The notes under the pieces were generated by a model. The model saw only the letters and a program-made list of their open reading frames with translations. It did no database searches and was not told where the DNA came from. A DNA stretch of 7,684 bases from Planctomycetota bacterium (GTDB lineage Bacteria; Planctomycetota; PLA2; JAEUHO01). Shown here piece after piece: positions 1 through 5,387 of the stretch. The position numbers were made by a program, and so were the translations under genes. The stretch is taken from contig JAHEIK010000171.1 of NCBI GenBank assembly GCA_024639415.1, positions 1 through 7,684 on the forward strand. Reading direction: 5' to 3'. How positions within the stretch are numbered: position 1 is the stretch's first letter; each line of letters opens with the position of its first letter.

Positions 1-1
1 C

Positions 2-802
2 TTCTACACGTTCCTGGCACAGCGCACGGGGCTCGTCACCTTCCTCGACGGCTACCACCTGCACGCGCTGGTCGTGCTCGGCGCCACGCTGCTGTTCGCC
101 TCCGAGTTCCACAAGGGGACGCTCGGAACCCTCCTTGCCGTCGACGGCGTCGCGCTGGCCGTACCCGCGGCGCTGCGCTACGCGCCGGCGGCCGTCGGTC
201 TGGCTTCGGGCGGCTCGTCCGCCGCGTCGGCACTCGCGCTCGCTGCCGTCGCTGCCGCCGCGGCAGCCAAGCGCCTCGCGTGGCTGCCCCTGTACGGCGC
301 AGCCGCCGTGCTCGTGAACCTCATGCTCTTCGCGTTCTGGCGGCAGAACGGCTTCGTGGACCCGGCCTTCTACGGGATCCCGCCCGGCCTCACGCTGCTT
401 GCCGCCGCCATGCTGCTGCGCGGGCGCATTGCACCGCAGGCGACCTTGGCGCTCGTCGTCCCGGGCTTGGCGCTGCTCTACGGCTCCGTCGCCATCCAGG
501 TCGTCCGGGCGGACGATCCGCTCCACGCGCTCCTGCTCTTCGGACTCGGCTTCGCCACCGTCGTGCTCGGCTTCCTGCTGCGGCGCAACGCGTGGATGGT
601 CCTCGGCGTGGTCGTGATCGTGCTCGACGTCGTCGTCTACCTCCTGGTGCACGGCTTCGAGACGGGCTTCTTCGGCGCGGCCCTACTGGTCGTTGCCGGC
701 CTCGTCGTCATGGCCGTCGCCGCTCTCACGACGCTGCGCCGGCGCAAGCAGATCGACGACGCGGCCGCGCCTGCGTCCGACGAAGAGCAAGACGATGCTT
801 GA
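2..802 (+). CDS. Multi-spanning membrane protein, 5' end missing
   Basis: The reading frame is open from the left edge of the window, so this is the C-terminal 266 residues of a longer protein; a GTG at position 74 could be mistaken for its start but there is coding-like sequence before it. The visible part is almost all hydrophobic, with about eight or nine candidate membrane helices (around residues 22-34, 44-58, 73-88, 95-112, 125-140, 146-165, 174-192, 198-216 and 222-244 of the visible part). It ends in a basic stop-transfer segment (RRRKQ) and an acidic tail (DEEQDDA), which suggests a cytoplasmic C terminus. The repeated pattern of helix, short basic loop, helix recalls large uncharacterised polytopic proteins of the DUF2157/SCO7613 kind, but no diagnostic motif is visible. 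The stop codon overlaps the start of the next gene, so the two are probably co-translated. Function unknown. Confidence 0.8.
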   Translation, partial: FYTFLAQRTGLVTFLDGYHLHALVVLGATLLFASEFHKGTLGTLLAVDGVALAVPAALRYAPAAVGLASGGSSAASALALAAVAAAAAAKRLAWLPLYGAAAVLVNLMLFAFWRQNGFVDPAFYGIPPGLTLLAAAMLLRGRIAPQATLALVVPGLALLYGSVAIQVVRADDPLHALLLFGLGFATVVLGFLLRRNAWMVLGVVVIVLDVVVYLLVHGFETGFFGAALLVVAGLVVMAVAALTTLRRRKQIDDAAAPASDEEQDDA

Positions 803-1565
803 GCTGCGCTGCCCCGCCTGCGGTCGCGCGAACGCCGTGCTGGACGAAGCCGCGCTCGACGAGGTGCGCTGTGCGGCGTGTACCGGCGCGCTCGACGAGG
901 GGCATCAGGTGCGCTACCGCGTGGCCGGGCCCGGGCGCGGCTGGGGCACGCAGGTGTACAGCGACCTGCTCTTCCGCGTCGCCGGCGGCACGCTCGGGCC
1001 GCGCATGCGCATCTCCGAAGAGGGCGGGCCCTGGTTCCGTGCCGGGGAGCGTGACGATCTGTTCGCCGCAGCGCCCGAGGGCGTGCGGCGTCAGAAGGCG
1101 CACGCTGCGCCGCGAGGACAGAAGCCGGCGCGTGTCCCGTGGGAGCGCTCCACGCGCGCCGCACGCGCCAAGCGCCGGCATGCAAGCGCCCCCGGCTCCG
1201 TCGCGACCATGGCCGGGCTCTGCAAGACGCTGGGCATCGTCATCCTGCTGCTGGCGGTGGGCGGCTTCTTCCTGGCCGCCTCCCTCGGCGCGGCGGGCGG
1301 CGGGATGCTCGTGTTTCTCATACTGCTTGGCCTCGGGTGGGGCCAGATCGCGATCGGCGGCGGCCTGCAGCGGGCGTCGGTTGCCGCGCGCAACGCACAG
1401 CTCGGACTCGCCGTCGTGGCGGGCGGCATCTACCTCCTTGCACTCGGTGACGGCGCGCCCGGGCCGTTCATCCTGCTCGGCGGCATGTTCGTGGCCATCC
1501 CGTTCTTCCTGTTGCTCAACAAGGAAGCGAAGGCGTGGTTCGCCGGCACGTGGCGCGAGCGCTAG
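795..1565 (+). CDS. Zinc-ribbon protein with four C-terminal membrane helices
   Basis: A 256-residue protein that begins with a zinc-ribbon knuckle pair, CPAC at residues 6-9 and CAAC at 26-29, enough to bind one zinc ion. A soluble region follows to about residue 100 (including a GPW-F segment near 78-81). Next comes a strongly basic linker at about 98-130, and then four hydrophobic segments at about 145-163, 168-188, 202-218 and 222-241. The frame stays open upstream, but the ATG at 795 is preferred because it places the CxxC motif at the N terminus and overlaps the upstream stop by only 8 nt. An AG-rich stretch (GAAGAGCAAG) just before it could serve as a weak ribosome site. The zinc-ribbon-then-membrane arrangement is common in uncharacterised bacterial proteins and does not reveal a reaction. 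Co-transcription with the upstream membrane protein suggests a shared membrane role. No family assigned. Confidence 0.85.
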   Translation: MLELRCPACGRANAVLDEAALDEVRCAACTGALDEGHQVRYRVAGPGRGWGTQVYSDLLFRVAGGTLGPRMRISEEGGPWFRAGERDDLFAAAPEGVRRQKAHAAPRGQKPARVPWERSTRAARAKRRHASAPGSVATMAGLCKTLGIVILLLAVGGFFLAASLGAAGGGMLVFLILLGLGWGQIAIGGGLQRASVAARNAQLGLAVVAGGIYLLALGDGAPGPFILLGGMFVAIPFFLLLNKEAKAWFAGTWRER

Positions 1566-1569
1566 TCAG

Positions 1570-1589
1570 CACTGCGGGGCATCGCAGTG
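1570..1589. repeat. Perfect inverted repeat just after the zinc-ribbon gene
   Basis: CACTGCG (1570-1576) and its exact reverse complement CGCAGTG (1583-1589) flank a 6-nt loop, starting 5 nt after the stop codon. It could fold as a 7-bp hairpin in the transcript and act as a 3'-end stabiliser or weak terminator. There is no T-run, so intrinsic termination is not shown. The same arms recur nearby, so a protein-binding role is also possible. Confidence 0.4.
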
Positions 1590-1753
1590 GACCGTGCGCG
1601 TTTGCGACACTGCGGAGTGCGACGTAAAGCGAGCCGCGTTGCAGGATCGCACACCTGACGTGTGTCGCGTCGCCGACATGGGTGCAAGCCTCGCATTCCT
1701 TGCGACTTGCGTACTTGTAACGATGCCGGCTGCGTGGTCTGGCAGTTGCTGCC

Positions 1754-1783
1754 TGGTGCTTCGATCCACGACCCGTAGCACCA
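1754..1783. repeat. Inverted repeat, 7-bp arms, 16-nt loop
   Basis: TGGTGCT (1754-1760) and AGCACCA (1777-1783) are exact reverse complements. The pair lies about 100 nt upstream of the lipoprotein start, so it could be a leader hairpin or an operator. It also contains TTCGATCC, which resembles a tRNA T-loop, but the surrounding bases do not form a T-stem. Function not determined. Confidence 0.3.
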
Positions 1784-1874
1784 CCTCGCAGCGCAGTCAC
1801 GAGCGCGCCGCGGGCACGGTCGCGTGGATCCAACGTCCAGCGGACGGGCTGCACGCGGTGGGGGGTCACCAAAC

Positions 1875-1878
1875 GGAG
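1875..1878 (+). promoter_or_regulatory. Ribosome binding site of the lipoprotein gene
   Basis: GGAG lies 7 nt before the ATG at 1886. It decides the start: the in-frame ATG at 1931, which would give a more typical 22-residue lipoprotein signal, has no such motif ahead of it. Confidence 0.6.
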
Positions 1879-1885
1879 TAGCGGT

Positions 1886-4126
1886 ATGGCCTCGAAGACA
1901 CTGCGTCTTCTCTTCGACCCCACGTCCCCGATGCGCACGGTGCAGACCTGCGCGCTCGCCCTCGTGCTCTCGCTGGCATCGCTGGCCACCTCGTGCGGCG
2001 GTGGCGGCATCGCAGCGAAGGACATGGTGCTGCTCGAGCTGCAGTACCTCGATCGCGCCCTGACGCCGGCGGCACCGACAGGCACGGCGAGCCTGCCTCG
2101 CAACGCGTTGGTCGGTCTGGTGTTCTCGGAACTGGTGAATCCGCACTCCGTGTCGCCGCAGACCGTACAGATCCGCTTCGGACCGGGCTTCCAGAGCGTG
2201 CCCGCCGGGTCGTTCCAGGTTTCGGGCAACCGGGTGCTCTTCGATCCGACCCTGACCGGCGACGGACAGCCCAATCCGGGTGGCTTCCAACCCGTCACGC
2301 AGTACACGATCAGGCTCCCGGCTGAGGGTGAGCAATCGAGCGTCCTCGAGAACCTGGACGAGGATCCCAATCTGCGGGCCTTCTTCACGCAGTTCACGAC
2401 AGCCGAGGGCTGGCTGCGTGATCTGACACCGCCGCGTCTCCTGCGCATCCACTGGGCGCCCGACGTAGACGAACTCACCGGGCAGGTTCCCGGCAACGGC
2501 CTGATGGGGTTCGAGTTCGACGAGGCGATGGATCCCGGCAGCTTCGTGCAGGGGCGCGCTGCCGACGGCGGGAGCGTCGACATCCGCTACGTGGACGACT
2601 CGGGTCCGAACGGCATCAACGCACAGAACGGACTGGCGGACACCGAGATCGACGGCTCCTTCAGTCCGAACCCCGACTGGCGGATCTTCTGGTTCAAGCC
2701 GCTCTTCTCCTTCGGGGACAAGAAGTTCATCTTCGCGGCACAGGTCTTCCAGGGGCTCCAGGACCTCAGCGGCAACCTCCTGTCGAACCCCGCGAGCTAC
2801 GGCCCCTTCACCTGCGATGCTCTCGGCATCACCGCGGGCAAGACGATCAAGGAGGACTTCCTTACGACCGTGAACCAGGATGCGGCAGCGTCGGATGCCG
2901 ACTGGGGGGACGCGGAAGACAGCCTGCTCGTCGGGGTTCCCGTGACGAGCAGGCGCGCCGAACTCTACAGCTACGTCGAGACCGACAACGGAACGGGCGA
3001 CGGCATGGGGGGGCGCGGCTCCGACCGTGGCCAGTACGCGCCGCTCGCCGAGCCGCTCATCGGCGCGAGCCTCAACCAGATCAACCCGAACATCAACCCT
3101 GCCACGTCCGTGGGGCGGCGCGTCATGTGGAGCTTCCCGGCGTCGGTGATCGGGGAGCGGGGCTCGGTGACGGGCGTCGCCTGGGGTCCGGACAGCAACG
3201 CCACCTTCGCCGCCTCCTACGCGAACGTGAAGCTGCGCATCGGCTACCAGCGCTCGGATCAGCTCTCGCTCGCTTCGACGTTCAGTGGCAACTACGTGGG
3301 CCAGCCTGCGGTGATCTACGACGGCAGCTACCTCGTGCAGCAGTCGGCCGACGTCGGCAACACGCCGGGCCAGCCCGCGTGGCAGCCCTTGGGCGGGCAG
3401 CAGGGCGGCGGCTGTGTGAACCCCGCCGTGGCGCACTGGAACGATCCGCTGTTCGCGTCCACCGGTTGGTACGACTGGCCGGAGCTGACGACCTACTTCG
3501 AGTGGGATCCGCAGGGCGACCCGGCCAAGAGCAAGAAGGTGCTCGTGTTCGATGCGTCGGTCACCGAGGGCGACACGCACCAGCAGGTACGCGGGTGGCT
3601 GGGCATGACCTTTCCGTGCTCGGGCACGCCGATTCCCAGCAGGCCGTTCACCCGGATGTACGCCGGCTACGAAGCCGACGACCCTAACCCCGCCCCGAAC
3701 CCGGCGTTCGGCATCCTGAACCCCGAGCCGGCCACGTCGGACACACGCTTCACGATCACGCGCCAGACCAGCATCGCGCAGTCCAAGTTCTTCGGGCCGG
3801 GGCAGGGCGACAACACCACCTTCGGCGACCTGACGGACTACGGGCCTGCGATTCTCACGCCCGCGATCCAGCCCGGTGGCGCCCGCGTGGAGGTCGAGTA
3901 CCAAGGGGCCGACTCCTTCAACGTGGATCCGAACGGCAACGAGGTCGTCAACCAGGCGGGGAGCTTCACGGCCGATCCCGTGACCGGTGAGCCGACGTGG
4001 GTGAAGGATGTGAACCAGTGCGACGGCATGCGCAACATCCGCTTCCGCCTGCGCCTCATCGCGAACCTCACGAGTCTCGTCGTGCCTCGCGTGGACAAGG
4101 TGGTCATCCCGATGACGTCCGACTGA
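1886..4126 (+). CDS. Secreted lipoprotein with two SbsA-type Ig-like domains
   Basis: A 746-residue exported protein. The N terminus has basic residues (K4, R7, R17), a hydrophobic core at about 21-35 and a lipobox-like end (LATSC, Cys37) followed by four glycines, so a lipid anchor on Cys37 is likely, although Thr-Ser before the Cys is not the classic Ala-Gly. Two Ig-like domains of the SbsA/Big_5 type follow. The first, about 58-173, has the NALVGLVFSELVNPHSV pattern. The second, about 181-310, opens with TPPRLLRIHW and carries FEFDEAMDPGSF, the hallmark strand of the family. Residues 320-746 form a large, probably beta-rich region rich in Asn, Asp, Pro and Gly, with conserved-looking segments ADWGDAEDSLL and, near the end, RNIRFRLRLIANL and PRVDKVVIPM. 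I recognise no enzyme motif; a structural or adhesive surface role is inferred. It stands alone, with a 320-nt gap before it and 52 nt after it. Initiation at 1931 remains possible. Confidence 0.88.
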   Translation: MASKTLRLLFDPTSPMRTVQTCALALVLSLASLATSCGGGGIAAKDMVLLELQYLDRALTPAAPTGTASLPRNALVGLVFSELVNPHSVSPQTVQIRFGPGFQSVPAGSFQVSGNRVLFDPTLTGDGQPNPGGFQPVTQYTIRLPAEGEQSSVLENLDEDPNLRAFFTQFTTAEGWLRDLTPPRLLRIHWAPDVDELTGQVPGNGLMGFEFDEAMDPGSFVQGRAADGGSVDIRYVDDSGPNGINAQNGLADTEIDGSFSPNPDWRIFWFKPLFSFGDKKFIFAAQVFQGLQDLSGNLLSNPASYGPFTCDALGITAGKTIKEDFLTTVNQDAAASDADWGDAEDSLLVGVPVTSRRAELYSYVETDNGTGDGMGGRGSDRGQYAPLAEPLIGASLNQINPNINPATSVGRRVMWSFPASVIGERGSVTGVAWGPDSNATFAASYANVKLRIGYQRSDQLSLASTFSGNYVGQPAVIYDGSYLVQQSADVGNTPGQPAWQPLGGQQGGGCVNPAVAHWNDPLFASTGWYDWPELTTYFEWDPQGDPAKSKKVLVFDASVTEGDTHQQVRGWLGMTFPCSGTPIPSRPFTRMYAGYEADDPNPAPNPAFGILNPEPATSDTRFTITRQTSIAQSKFFGPGQGDNTTFGDLTDYGPAILTPAIQPGGARVEVEYQGADSFNVDPNGNEVVNQAGSFTADPVTGEPTWVKDVNQCDGMRNIRFRLRLIANLTSLVVPRVDKVVIPMTSD
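1892..1917. repeat. Two competing inverted repeats at the lipoprotein start
   Basis: GAAGAC (1894-1899) can pair with GTCTTC (1905-1910) around a 5-nt loop. Alternatively TCGAAGA (1892-1898) can pair with TCTTCGA (1911-1917) around a 12-nt loop. Both use the same left arm, begin 3-5 nt after the start codon, and are mutually exclusive. They could affect initiation, but codon choice alone may produce such symmetry. Confidence 0.3.
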
Positions 4127-4149
4127 TCGGCTGCCCGCCGTCGTCCCGG

Positions 4150-4155
4150 TATGCT
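4150..4155 (+). promoter_or_regulatory. Possible -10 box for the YjbR-like gene
   Basis: TATGCT in the 52-nt gap after the lipoprotein gene keeps the key T, A and final T of a -10 element and would place transcription start a few bases before the ribosome site at 4166-4174. No convincing -35 box is present 17 nt upstream. Readthrough from the lipoprotein gene is an equally good explanation for expression. Confidence 0.22.
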
Positions 4156-4165
4156 GCCGCCACGC

Positions 4166-4174
4166 GAAGGAGGA
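4166..4174 (+). promoter_or_regulatory. Strong ribosome binding site for a GTG start
   Basis: GAAGGAGGA is the best Shine-Dalgarno match in the window. Its GGAGG core ends at 4173, 5 nt before the GTG at 4179. It fixes that GTG as the start of the YjbR-like gene, since no ATG lies nearby in frame. Confidence 0.75.
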
Positions 4175-4178
4175 CGCC

Positions 4179-4592
4179 GTGGCTGCGCAGAGCAAGGACC
4201 CGACCGCACCGATCCGTGCCAAGGCGAGTAGCTACCCCGGCGTCGATCAGGGCACGTCGTGCACGCAGAGCTCCTACAAGGTGGGCAAGCAGGCCTTCCT
4301 CTACATCGGGATGCAGGGCGGACGCCACAAGGCGATGTTCAAGCTGGAGCAGTCCCGCGCCCAGGCCGAGAAGCTGGCCAAGGCGCGCCCCGCTGACTTC
4401 CAGGCAGGCTCGACGAGCTGGGTGACCGCCCGCTTCAGCGCGGACGAGCCCATGCCCAGGAAGCTGTGGGAGGCCTGGCTCGCCGAGAGCTACGCCCTGA
4501 GTGCCGGAGCCGGCCCCAAGCAGAAGGCCGCCAAGAAGAAGTCCGCCAAGAAGAAGGCGGCCAAGAAAAAGGCGGTGAAGCGCAAGCGCTGA
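4179..4592 (+). CDS. YjbR/MmcQ-family protein with H1-like Ala/Lys tail
   Basis: A 137-residue protein in two parts. Residues about 18-107 match the YjbR/MmcQ family (CyaY-like fold): SYPGVDQGTS, then a KVGKQAFLYIG strand pair, KAMFKLE, a helix rich in Ala/Lys, GSTSWVTARF, and a final helix ending in AESYAL. Family members are small proteins of about 110-120 residues, often proposed to bind DNA, with no settled biochemical role. From residue 114 to the end the protein is a basic tail built of Ala and Lys with a KRKR terminus, resembling the C-terminal tails of eukaryotic histone H1 and bacterial H1-like or HU-fusion proteins. Nucleic-acid binding through this tail is a sound inference; the function of the whole is not known. 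It has its own strong ribosome site and ends 3 nt before the stop codon of the convergent minus-strand membrane gene. Confidence 0.88.
   Translation: MAAQSKDPTAPIRAKASSYPGVDQGTSCTQSSYKVGKQAFLYIGMQGGRHKAMFKLEQSRAQAEKLAKARPADFQAGSTSWVTARFSADEPMPRKLWEAWLAESYALSAGAGPKQKAAKKKSAKKKAAKKKAVKRKR
4530..4589 (+). repeat. Four 15-nt tandem repeats encoding (A/V)-K-x-K-x units
   Basis: Four in-frame 15-nt units (4530-4544, 4545-4559, 4560-4574, 4575-4589) encode AKKKS, AKKKA, AKKKA and VKRKR. The first three differ by only a few bases, which suggests growth by slippage or unequal exchange, so unit number may vary between strains. The last unit has diverged to use Arg codons. Confidence 0.75.
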
Positions 4593-4597
4593 GCGCT
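4585..4597. terminator. Small hairpin between two convergent genes
   Basis: AGCGC (4585-4589) and GCGCT (4593-4597) pair around a 3-nt loop that is the TGA stop codon of the YjbR-like gene. The right arm reaches into the stop codon of the opposite gene (4596-4598). It could act from both sides, but the stem is only 5 bp and no T-run follows on either strand, so termination is a guess. Confidence 0.25.
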
Positions 4598-4874
4598 ACG
4601 CGTCCTCGTCCGGCCCGCGTTGCCGCCAGAGGGCGATGCCCGCGCGCCGCAGCAGCGCCGCTCCGCCCAGGTACGTGATCCAGCCGGCCAGGAAGCCCGG
4701 GATGGCAAGCAAGACGAGGGGCCAGCGCTGGCGGAGGAGGCTGCGGTCCACGGCTTCGAGTGCCCACGGACCTACGACGAAGGCGATGAGCGCGGTCGCC
4801 CCGATGCACAGCAGCACGAGGCCCCAGCCGGCCGAGGTGAGATCGCCGATGCTGCGGTCCGTCGCGTCGCCCAT
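4596..4874 (-). CDS. Small two-helix membrane protein, unknown function
   Basis: A 92-residue protein with two clear hydrophobic segments, about residues 16-38 and 51-75. They are separated by a short polar loop (EAVDRSLLRQR) and followed by a basic then acidic C-terminal tail (RRAG, WRQRGPDEDA). On this strand nearly every codon ends in G or C, as in its neighbours, which supports this strand over the overlapping open frames on the plus strand. The ATG at 4874 lies 12 nt after the stop of the LRAT-like gene, so the two form an operon. No strong ribosome site is present, so translation may be coupled. By the positive-inside rule the basic loop between the helices favours a cytoplasmic loop with both ends outside, but the charge pattern is not decisive. 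I recognise no family. Confidence 0.72.
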   Translation of the reverse strand: MGDATDRSIGDLTSAGWGLVLLCIGATALIAFVVGPWALEAVDRSLLRQRWPLVLLAIPGFLAGWITYLGGAALLRRAGIALWRQRGPDEDA

Positions 4875-4886
4875 CCCCGCGCCGTC

Positions 4887-5294
4887 CTAGCGGCGGGCGG
4901 CGAGCGCCGCCCCTGCGAGGGCAGCCACGGCGACCACGCTCTGCAGTTGGGGACTCTGCACGGCGAGTCCGAGGGCGTGGCGGACGTGGTGATCGCAGTT
5001 GCGAAACAGCACGTCGTAGGGCCGGCCGCTCCATGCGCGTGCCCGCCGCACGATCTCGGCGGGACGCAGGTTGCTCGTCAGGCGCCGATTGCGGCGCACA
5101 CGCATGCCGTCGGCGAACACGCTCCACGTCTCCTCGACGACACCGCCTGCGCGGCGGGAGTTGGAGATGACCCGCGGTGCGCCGTCCACGCGGCGATCAC
5201 TCACGATGCCGTGGTGGCGGAAGATGAGGCCGAAGCGGATGTAGACCGGAGTGCCTGCAGGCGGGTACGTGCTCTGGTGGGGGCTCGTGGGCAT
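4887..5294 (-). CDS. LRAT/NlpC-P60-like papain-fold protein
   Basis: A 135-residue protein with the features of the LRAT-like branch of the permuted NlpC/P60 cysteine-hydrolase fold. PAGTPVYIRFGLIFRHHGIVSD (residues 12-33) gives the first strands with the candidate catalytic His27 or His28. A middle region about 40-75 follows. Then RPAEIVRRARAWSGRPYDVLFRNCDHH (77-103) supplies the helix and the NC-D/E-H motif with the nucleophile Cys100. The family's known members act as thiol acyltransferases or phospholipid acylhydrolases, so an acyl-transfer or lipid/peptide hydrolysis role is inferred, with substrate unknown. A hydrophobic C-terminal segment (about 116-133) may anchor it to the membrane, as in animal H-REV107-type members. 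The frame is open further upstream to an ATG at 5399, but that would overlap the divergent gene; the ATG at 5294 is preferred because a promoter-like pair sits directly before it. The 92-aa membrane protein gene follows 12 nt later. Confidence 0.75.
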   Translation of the reverse strand: MPTSPHQSTYPPAGTPVYIRFGLIFRHHGIVSDRRVDGAPRVISNSRRAGGVVEETWSVFADGMRVRRNRRLTSNLRPAEIVRRARAWSGRPYDVLFRNCDHHVRHALGLAVQSPQLQSVVAVAALAGAALAARR

Positions 5295-5329
5295 GGCCCG
5301 ATCATCCGGGACGTCCCAGGGAGCGACAA
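5295..5329 (-). promoter_or_regulatory. Candidate leaderless promoter of the LRAT-like gene
   Basis: On the minus strand, TTGTCG (5329-5324, 4 of 6 to the -35 consensus) and GATGAT (5306-5301, 4 of 6 to the -10) are separated by exactly 17 nt. The -10 ends 6 nt before the ATG at 5294. Transcription would start at or within a base or two of that ATG, which fits the absence of a ribosome site there. Confidence 0.4.
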
Positions 5330-5350
5330 GAGGCGCGCTCGCCCCGCGCG

Positions 5351-5356
5351 TACGAT
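5351..5356 (+). promoter_or_regulatory. Possible -10 box of the divergent zinc-ribbon/EEP operon
   Basis: TACGAT matches 4 of 6 bases of the -10 consensus and lies 31 nt before the ATG at 5388, giving a short leader that contains the ribosome site. No good -35 box is visible 17 nt upstream. It sits about 20 nt from the -35 of the opposite promoter, so the two could interfere or share control. Confidence 0.27.
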
Positions 5357-5372
5357 GAAGCCACGCGAGGTC

Positions 5373-5378
5373 GAGGAG
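5373..5378 (+). promoter_or_regulatory. Ribosome binding site of the zinc-ribbon gene
   Basis: GAGGAG lies 9 nt before the ATG at 5388. The alternative in-frame ATG at 5355 has nothing comparable ahead of it, so this site decides the start. Confidence 0.55.
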
Positions 5379-5387
5379 AGCAGGTCC

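Larger units (their letters stand above)
1566..1885. other. 320-nt non-coding gap with inverted repeats
   Basis: I see no convincing gene here on either strand. Short open frames are present (for example minus-strand 1784-1566), but they have no recognisable motif or ribosome site. The stretch looks less GC-biased than its neighbours and lacks the codon pattern of the flanking genes. It holds several small inverted repeats, listed separately, and a recurrent 7-mer CACTGCG. It most likely contains the 3' end of the preceding operon and the promoter and leader of the lipoprotein gene. No promoter with good boxes at normal spacing could be picked out; an AT-richer patch at about 1700-1724 is the best place to look. 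Confidence 0.6.

Noticed and set aside
1745..1790. A tRNA-like piece, because of TTCGATCC and a nearby CACCA-like end
   Set aside because: The bases around the loop do not form a 5-bp T-stem and no acceptor, D or anticodon arm can be found.
280..1881. A 533-codon plus-strand frame across the first two genes and the gap
   Set aside because: Low-complexity Arg/Ala/Pro translation that runs out of frame through two better-supported genes; a composition artefact.
3007..3013. Seven-G run in the lipoprotein gene, and another at 6755-6761 in the EEP gene, as phase-variation sites
   Set aside because: Both genes stay in frame through the runs, and short G runs are expected at this base composition; there is no sign of an out-of-frame form.
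1562..4222. An 886-codon open frame on the minus strand, opposite the lipoprotein gene
   Set aside because: Its translation is rich in Arg, His and Val with no domain pattern, signal or ribosome site, whereas the plus strand gives a clear lipoprotein with Ig-like motifs. Long antisense frames are usual in GC-rich DNA.
4620..5387. Plus-strand extension of the zinc-ribbon gene upstream to 4620
   Set aside because: It is antisense to the LRAT-like and 92-aa genes, which show family motifs or clear membrane helices, and the ribosome site at 5373-5378 marks the start at 5388.
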